Source: Planctomycetaceae bacterium
Lineage (GTDB): Bacteria > Planctomycetota > Planctomycetia > Pirellulales > JAEUIK01
Length of the DNA stretch: 8,128 bases
Direction of reading: 5' to 3'
Assembly (NCBI GenBank): GCA_015493185.1
Contig: WGDQ01000954.1
Coordinates: 1-8,128 of the forward strand
Below the pieces are notes generated by a model. That model was given only the letters and a program-made list of their open reading frames with translations. It did not search any database and was not told where the DNA came from. Below are positions 1 through 5,064 of the stretch, piece after piece; position 1 is the stretch's first letter, and the number at the start of each line of letters is the position of its first letter. Both the position numbers and the translations under genes were made by a program.

Positions 1-587
1 ATACCATAAGTTCGCTTCTCGTTTTCTTTGATGTTTCTTGGGCGTTTCAAAACGGTGCGGGGCCATTTTGCTGTGGCAGCGCTTGGATAAACCCTGGGGC
101 TGCCAAAAGGGACATCATCGCGTCAGGGGGGAAACCGCGCCGGCTCCCACGCCCACGCCGCAAACGCTCTGTGCCAAATCACCAACGACTCAGCATTCCG
201 CAAACACAGGGGCAGCCAGCAGAAGGGCCCAACGGGCAATATCCATTCGGAATCCATGGGAGCCGCACGCTGCCACCTCCCCGGTCGGCAGCAAGTGAAC
301 ACCGAAATGTTCGCGTACAAACAAACTACAGATTCGACGCAAACATCTTATCCGACAAACTTAACGCAAACACACCACACATCCCACACGACCCAAACAC
401 ACACTCCCGGGCTTGCAGATTCAAGCTGCCCGGGCACCCAGTGCATCCCGCCAATCGCATCAAAGCATCAGCAATGCTCGATAGATGCGCCGGTTTTCTC
501 GACGCGGGGGGTTTGAAAGCGGCATTGCGACCTGCTAAACCGGTGGTCTTTACGCACACGGCTACCAGCTCACCGTAATCGCTACAG

Positions 588-674
588 TTTATACACACCA
601 CCCAAACAAACAATCAAAACAGGGGATCGACCGCCGTGAAGGCTTGATAGCGGAGGCTCCGCTTGGCGGCTCGA
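588..674 (-). terminator. Possible minus-strand terminator or structured RNA
   Basis: An outer stem pairs 627-635 (TCGACCGCC) with 665-674 (GGCGG, one bulged C, TCGA). An inner stem pairs 649-654 (AGCGGA) with 658-663 (TCCGCT) across a 3-base loop. Between them is a one-sided internal loop at 636-648. Read on the minus strand, the fold is followed by a C-run and then a T/G-rich tract, because 588-620 of the plus strand contains no G at all. This resembles an intrinsic terminator for leftward transcription, but the T-run is interrupted. A structured RNA or a chance fold in GC-rich DNA is also possible. Confidence 0.25.
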
Positions 675-868
675 CAGATCGCGTCGCGACGTTTGGGTTC
701 GGGCGGCGCGAACAGATGCCTGACTCCCCAAAAGGCAGCCGAAGCGCCGGCCGTTGCCAGCACTGCGGAAAGGGCAAATGAACTGAAGGCGGACCGCGGA
801 CAGAACAGTTCCGTGCATCGTCCAGCGGCCAATTGCAAGGCGGCGCAACGCTGTGCGAATAAACGCAC
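614..868 (-). CDS. Weak candidate small membrane protein
   Basis: I do not recognise this 84-residue frame. It begins with GTG at 868, and the minus strand carries GAGG seven bases upstream, a usable ribosome binding site. Residues about 29-50 form a hydrophobic alanine-rich stretch (including ALSAVLATAGASAAFWG) that could be one membrane helix, followed by a basic tail. If real, it would be divergent from the thioredoxin-like/CAP gene at 1009, and its last codons would lie over the hairpin at 627-674. Against it: it is short, has no family resemblance, and lies among overlapping chance frames. More likely spurious than real. Confidence 0.18.
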   Translation of the reverse strand: MRLFAQRCAALQLAAGRCTELFCPRSAFSSFALSAVLATAGASAAFWGVRHLFAPPEPKRRDAICRAAKRSLRYQAFTAVDPLF

Positions 869-990
869 CGCGTCGCCTCGTTCCCGACTTCGAGCGGGTA
901 CCGATCGTCGAGAAACGGTCGGCGCGTGCCTATCGGGCGTTTTGCAGGAACCAAAGGGACTTAGAAACTTATCGATTCAGGAAAGATTGC

Positions 991-1000
991 AGGAAAGAGG
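991..1000 (+). promoter_or_regulatory. Ribosome binding site deciding the start at 1009
   Basis: The purine run AGGAAAGAGG ends 8 bases before the ATG at 1009. It supports that start over the in-frame GTG at 853, which would add 52 polar, arginine-rich residues in front of an otherwise normal signal peptide. Confidence 0.65.
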
Positions 1001-1008
1001 TACCACGA

Positions 1009-1926
1009 ATGACGAGGCGCGGACTGCGTTGGGCATCGAGACTGACTGTGGCGATCGCCATGTTCTCTGTTTCCGCTGTGGCGCACGGTGCGTTTGTGAT
1101 GCCACCAGACGAATCGGCGGCTCCGCTGCCCTGGCACACCGACTATGCCGACGCGTATGCCGCGGCAAAGGCCCAGGGCAAAATGCTGTTCGCCTTCTTC
1201 TACAAGGAAAACGACCCGACCTGTTGGCGGTTCGAATCGCGGACGTTGGCCGACGCCGAAATCATGCGCCGGCTTGAACAACTGATCGTCGTGCGACTGC
1301 CCCTGGATGCCGAGATCCGCGTCGACGGCAAGCCGATGCGATTGCTGGACCACCCGGCCTTTCAAGACATGGACCGGCACGAAGGCTTTGCCCTGATCGA
1401 TTTGATGCACCAGTCGGCCCCCTACTACGGTCATGTGGTAAGCGCTTTCCCCTTTCCGTCGGGTAAGTTCCACACGAAGCGCGCCTTGAAAACCGTGCTC
1501 GATTTGCCCCCGGGCACGATCACACAGCGCACGATGATTTACGCCGTTCGCACCCATCCCGAGCGGCCCGCCAGTGCGTGGGGAGAGTTTCACCCGGTTC
1601 TGGCCGAGGAGGCCGCACAGCACAGTCGCCATCAGGCACAAATTCAGTTACAAGGCCATCACAACTGGGAAACTCGATTCCACCGAATCAACAGTCGAAT
1701 GCCCGACGGTGGCCCCGCAGTGGAGGTGGTGGCCGAAAGCTGGCCCGGCGAAAATCTTGTGGAAGCCTGCGTCGACTGCGTCAACTCGTGGCGGCAATCG
1801 CCCGGCCATTGGGGTGCCGTTCGGGCGCGGCACCGGTTTTTCGGCTACGACATCAAACGCGGCGGAAACGGCATTTGGTATGCCACCGGCATCTTTTCGG
1901 GCCAATGGCGTGCTATGCGGCCCTGA
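1009..1926 (+). CDS. Secreted thioredoxin-fold / CAP-like fusion protein
   Basis: This 305-residue protein is probably exported. Residues 1-28 form a signal peptide (basic start, hydrophobic 13-25, then AHG-A). Residues about 42-165 resemble the thioredoxin-like domains that include DUF255: a helix AYAAAKAQGKMLFAFFY leads to the active-site position, but this reads NDPTCW, so only one cysteine (C72) is present and no CXXC. Dithiol redox activity is therefore unlikely. Residues about 175-298 resemble a CAP (SCP/PR1-like) domain: an EAAQHS helix, QGHHNW, the acidic EVVAESWPGEN segment, then SWRQSPGHW and a closing FGYDIKRGGNGIWYATGIF strand pair. Candidate CAP-pocket residues are H217 or H218, E239 or E243, and H267. 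The substrate is unknown; a role in the envelope or outside the cell is inferred. The next gene is 765 bases away, so it is probably monocistronic. The coding call is firm; domain calls are from motif reading only. Confidence 0.88.
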   Translation: MTRRGLRWASRLTVAIAMFSVSAVAHGAFVMPPDESAAPLPWHTDYADAYAAAKAQGKMLFAFFYKENDPTCWRFESRTLADAEIMRRLEQLIVVRLPLDAEIRVDGKPMRLLDHPAFQDMDRHEGFALIDLMHQSAPYYGHVVSAFPFPSGKFHTKRALKTVLDLPPGTITQRTMIYAVRTHPERPASAWGEFHPVLAEEAAQHSRHQAQIQLQGHHNWETRFHRINSRMPDGGPAVEVVAESWPGENLVEACVDCVNSWRQSPGHWGAVRARHRFFGYDIKRGGNGIWYATGIFSGQWRAMRP

Positions 1927-2579
1927 TCGCCCGTCGCCCATCGCCATGCTTCTCCGGCCCCTGGTCAGCACGGGTAGCGGGAGGACCGAGCAGGTCACGG
2001 TTCGTTTCCCTGTTGCCCACGCGCCATGCCGCTGCGCCGGTAGTGTTACGGATGCGAGAGCCCGCGACCTCGCCCAGCAGGCCCCATCGCCCCGCTCAGG
2101 CAATGTCGGGCGGCCTGGCTTTCGTTGACACACCCCACAGATGTGGCAAATTGGAGTACACTGGTCAGTAGGACCGCTCGTCGACGGATGACGAAATGTC
2201 CTGTGCCCAGTGGAAGCCGGCTAGCAGCCCGTGGCCAAGGACCGATGCGGCCGTGGTCCAACATCGTCATTTGCTGCGGACATGTTGGTGATGCGCTTCG
2301 GCTGTGCTGAGCAACGGCGCTTTTTCCGCGGCCACGGATGAGCGAACGTGTTTTGCACCTTTGGCACGGAGTGGCATGGACGCGTCACGGCGCTGGTTGC
2401 TGGTTCGGCTGGTTCGGCCGAATCGTCGTGTCCGGCAATCGCTTGGGCAGGTTGGCCGGTGGTATGCCGGGGTGGTCGACGGAAAGGCGTGCCAACGGGC
2501 ACGATCACAATAGAGGGCAACGGCACGCCCTGCTCGCGCCCGTTTGGCGTGGCAACGCGTGTCGTATTGTTGCAGGCTG

Positions 2580-2600
2580 CGAGTTTTACCGGCAAACTCG
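2580..2600 (+). promoter_or_regulatory. Hairpin upstream of the TPR gene
   Basis: A perfect 7-base-pair inverted repeat (CGAGTTT and AAACTCG) with a 7-base loop lies about 90 bases before the TPR gene start. It could be an operator or part of a 5' leader. There is no direct evidence for function. Confidence 0.2.
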
Positions 2601-2676
2601 AAGTCTGAAATCCAACGAGGCTTTCCCGTCTGTATTTGAATCGCGCACTTGTTGAAAAACAGGTGCCCCCGTCCCC

Positions 2677-2681
2677 AGGAG
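2677..2681 (+). promoter_or_regulatory. Shine-Dalgarno AGGAG for the TPR gene
   Basis: AGGAG ends 10 bases before the ATG at 2692, and the encoded protein begins directly with a signal peptide, so this start is well supported. Confidence 0.7.
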
Positions 2682-2691
2682 TTCCGACGTC

Positions 2692-4125
2692 ATGGCTTCA
2701 TGTCGCGCACCGCTCAGTTCGCTTGTCCTTACTGCGTTGGCACTGGCCATCGCGCCGTCGTACACAGTTTCCGCACCGCTCGACCTGAGCAATCTGATCG
2801 GGCCGGGCATCAAGGCCAGCGAAGAGAAATACCCCGAGCTGAAGTCGGCCTACGACGAGTTTCGTGCGGGCGACATGAGCGACACGATCAAATACCTTAT
2901 CGAAGCAACCAACAAATATGCGGTGTTGCCGCCGCCGCGTTTGTTGCTGGCCAAAATGATGCTGGCAGCCAACCGCTTGAACGAGGCCCGCGAGCAACTT
3001 GAAATCACTGCTCAAGAGTTGCCGCTCGCGCCGGAGACCTATCTTGAACTGGGCGACATCGCGTATCGAGAAAAACGCTACACCGAGGCCGGTTTGCTGT
3101 TCGATAAAGCTCGACAATTGCTCGACAAGTTCGAGGTCACCGACGAGCCCGTTCGTTACGGAAAAGACGGTAACCTGGGTCAGCGCGGCCCTGAAATCCG
3201 CTTCCATAATGCGGCCCGCCGGTGCCGCGCCGGTTTGGCTGCGGTGGCCGAAGCCCGCTCTGACTGGAAAGAAGCCAGCCGGCAACTCACCGAGTGGATC
3301 AAGATCGCGCCTGAAGACGCGGCAGCGCACTACCGATTGGGCATCGCCCTGTTTTGGCTGGGCGATTACAAAAAGGCGCACGCGTCGCTCGAAAAGGCAC
3401 ATGAGCTCGACGACCGGTTGATGCCCGCCGCTGTGGTGCTGGGCAGCTTGTACGAAAAGGCCGACAACCGCGAAAAGGCGGCCGAGTGGATGCAGTACGC
3501 CGTGCGCAAGGAGCCCAACGACGTGCGTACCCGGCTTGGCATGGCCCGCTGGTTGTGGCAAACCGGCCAGCTCGACGAAGCCAAGAAGCACGCCGAAAAG
3601 GCCCTCGAGCTCGACCCCAATTCACTGGATGCCAAAATCATGTGCGGCATGATCGCCCGCTACATGCGCAACAACGAAGAAGCGGAACGCTACTTTGAGG
3701 AGGCCAGTCAGCAATCGCCCAGCAACTTCACGGCCCGCAATCAGTTGGTGCTAACGCTGATCGAGTCGGACGATCCGGCCAAGCGGCAGCGGGCCCTGGA
3801 ACTGGCTGAGCTAAACGTCCGCGTATTTCCCAACAGCTCGGAAGCGGCCGCCACGCTGGGCTGGGTGTACTATCACTTCGATCGGCTGAACGACGCCCGC
3901 CGCGGACTGGCCAAGGCCTCGCGATTGGGGGCCGTCGGTTCCGACACCGCCTATTACATGGCCAAAGTCGCTTCGGACCAGGGTCGCGACATGGAGGCGA
4001 TTCGCATTCTGGAAAAGGCGCTCAGCTACGATGGCCCTTTCCTTCACCGCGACGAAGCCCGCTCGCTGCAAGATTCTCTCAAAGAAAAAGTGAAGGCCGG
4101 ACTCGCCGAAACCCCTTCGCCCTGA
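2692..4125 (+). CDS. Exported tetratricopeptide repeat (TPR) protein
   Basis: A 477-residue protein with an N-terminal signal peptide (hydrophobic residues 9-22, likely cut near TVSA at 25-28), so it probably works outside the cytoplasm. The rest is mostly helical TPR repeats, about ten, between residues 80 and 450. Clear units are 115-148 (YLELGDIAYREKRYTEAGLLF), 209-242 (AAHYRLGIALFWLGDYKKAH), 277-310 (ending AEKALELDPN), 311-344 and 418-449 (EAIRILEKAL). Residues about 149-175 are a glycine- and charge-rich insertion that interrupts the array. No catalytic domain or membrane helix is present beyond the signal. TPR proteins generally hold other proteins together; the partner here is unknown. 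It is flanked by long gaps on both sides, so it is probably transcribed alone. Coding status is very secure; the specific role is not known. Confidence 0.93.
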   Translation: MASCRAPLSSLVLTALALAIAPSYTVSAPLDLSNLIGPGIKASEEKYPELKSAYDEFRAGDMSDTIKYLIEATNKYAVLPPPRLLLAKMMLAANRLNEAREQLEITAQELPLAPETYLELGDIAYREKRYTEAGLLFDKARQLLDKFEVTDEPVRYGKDGNLGQRGPEIRFHNAARRCRAGLAAVAEARSDWKEASRQLTEWIKIAPEDAAAHYRLGIALFWLGDYKKAHASLEKAHELDDRLMPAAVVLGSLYEKADNREKAAEWMQYAVRKEPNDVRTRLGMARWLWQTGQLDEAKKHAEKALELDPNSLDAKIMCGMIARYMRNNEEAERYFEEASQQSPSNFTARNQLVLTLIESDDPAKRQRALELAELNVRVFPNSSEAAATLGWVYYHFDRLNDARRGLAKASRLGAVGSDTAYYMAKVASDQGRDMEAIRILEKALSYDGPFLHRDEARSLQDSLKEKVKAGLAETPSP

Positions 4126-4158
4126 CGGGCTGCCGAACGAACGGTTGCTCTGCCCGTC
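4124..4158 (+). terminator. Possible weak terminator hairpin after the TPR gene
   Basis: GACGGGC (4124-4130), starting inside the TGA stop codon, is complementary to GCCCGTC (4152-4158) across a 21-base loop that contains its own small CCG/CGG pairing. No T-run follows, so if it ends transcription it would need Rho or act mainly as a 3' end stabiliser. It may also be chance. Confidence 0.22.
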
Positions 4159-4207
4159 CTCTACCTGTCGTGTATCGGCAGCAGCGGCGGTATCGCGCAT
4201 TAGCTCC

Positions 4208-4222
4208 GCAAGCCCGGCTTGC
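4208..4222. repeat. Short perfect hairpin
   Basis: GCAAGC and GCTTGC flank CCG, about 80 bases after the end of the TPR gene. It has no T-run on either side. It may be a small intergenic repeat unit or an RNA 3' end structure; only one copy is seen in the window. Confidence 0.25.
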
Positions 4223-4841
4223 AGGCATGTCCGATCCGATGTGCCAAGCTCGAAAACAACGCAGGGCCGACCCGTCTTTTAGAGCTCGCAGTTCGCGCGG
4301 GCTTCTCAAAAACGTTTTTACGGTCTGCCGCTTCAGCAAGCTGCAACAATGGGGCCGGCCAAGCGGCTGCGCGGTCTGCGAACAAAGTGGGGGCTTCTTG
4401 CACGATCGACAAATGCGCGGCGCCGTATGAGGTCGGCCTTTAGGCCGCTAGCATCGATGTCTCCCGAACGGCTTCCCCACCACTTTGCATACCCGCCGGC
4501 GCTACCGCGGCGGTCGCACCTCTCGGCCCACCCTATCTTGGCGTGTGTCACGTTTTCTGCACTTGTGGCATCTCGGCGGCTGCCGGCCTGAGGGGGAGCT
4601 GTCGCCGGCGACGACTTGTTGTGTCGTGCCTTGTTAGCATCGCCGTGCCGGGGCGGTTGTTCGTGCTGCCAAGTGCCCGCCGCGCGAACCGCGTGCCGTT
4701 GGCACCCGCAAGATGGCAAGGTGCACTCTGTCACGATGCCGCAATGCAACGTCGTCGCTTGGCGGTTGTGACGGTCGTGTTGTTTTTTCGCAACATTCGT
4801 CGCAAGAAGTTCGCGCACTACTTCCGCGTTAGAAACGACTT

Positions 4842-4855
4842 ACGAAATTTTTCGT
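4842..4855. promoter_or_regulatory. AT-rich dyad upstream of the lipoprotein gene
   Basis: ACGAAA-TT-TTTCGT is a perfect inverted repeat in the most AT-rich patch of this gap, about 210 bases before the ATG at 5065. Its size and setting would suit a regulator binding site or a promoter region, but no matching second copy is seen. Confidence 0.22.
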
Positions 4856-5064
4856 CACATCTTCGCCATGTTGCCTATTTGCATGCTAGGGTTCTGTAGC
4901 GATGTTGCGCGCTGCCGCGCTGGTTTGTCCGGTCGGAACGGGAAACCCGATCCACCGAGTGGGGCAGCGCCGAACATGCACGCGTTTCGTGCGGCGCAGA
5001 CCCCGCCGTGAACCATCGAACCGGTTGTTTTTTCCGTCCACTCGCCGGGGCAAGGCACGAGGCC

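Larger units (their letters stand above)
1..1008. other. Long noncoding region, no convincing gene
   Basis: No reading frame here gives a protein with recognisable domains. The longer open frames are arginine-, proline- and histidine-rich, as expected of chance frames in GC-rich DNA. What can be seen is two A/C-rich, nearly G-free tracts (about 361-407 and 588-620), a foldable inverted-repeat element at 627-674, one weak small minus-strand ORF (614-868), and a purine-rich ribosome binding site just before the gene at 1009. At the extreme left edge the minus strand reads an ATG at positions 7-5 behind a purine-rich stretch. That could be the start of a leftward gene, but only two codons are inside the window. 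Confidence 0.6.
1927..2691. other. Intergenic region, no gene seen
   Basis: These 765 bases separate the thioredoxin-like/CAP gene from the TPR gene. Frames of 60-120 codons exist on both strands but none resembles a protein family. Small structures seen: a perfect hairpin CGTGCC-AACG-GGCACG at 2488-2503, a hairpin CGAGTTT-TACCGGC-AAACTCG at 2580-2600, and a short tandem run of GCTGGTT units at 2392-2417. A TTGACA hexamer at 2125-2130 has no good -10 partner. No clear terminator follows the upstream gene. Confidence 0.6.
4126..5064. other. Long intergenic region rich in short palindromes
   Basis: No protein-coding frame here is convincing. The region holds several perfect short dyads: GCAAGC-CCG-GCTTGC (4208-4222), AAAAACGTTTTT (4308-4319), CGGCC-TTTA-GGCCG (4434-4447), GTCGCCGGCGAC (4601-4612) and ACGAAA-TT-TTTCGT (4842-4855). 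The last 240 bases include a locally AT-rich patch at about 4829-4895, the best place to expect the promoter of the downstream lipoprotein gene. I see no strong -35/-10 pair. Confidence 0.6.

Noticed and set aside
171..578. 135-codon plus-strand frame, open from the left edge
   Set aside because: Low-complexity His/Pro/Thr-rich translation that follows the A/C-rich composition; no family resemblance and no ribosome binding site.
853..1008. Upstream GTG extension of the thioredoxin-like/CAP gene
   Set aside because: The extra 52 residues are polar and would bury the signal peptide; the ATG at 1009 has a good ribosome binding site.
1228..1245. GGTTCGAATC-like string resembling a tRNA T-loop
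   Set aside because: It lies in frame inside the thioredoxin-like domain and no cloverleaf can be built around it.
2125..2162. TTGACA hexamer with TACACT as a possible promoter
   Set aside because: The gap between the hexamers is about 26 bases, too long for a standard sigma-70 promoter, and the nearest gene starts more than 500 bases later.
2392..2417. GCTGGTT tandem units as a possible repeat array
   Set aside because: Only three short, imperfect units; not enough to call a repeat locus or CRISPR.
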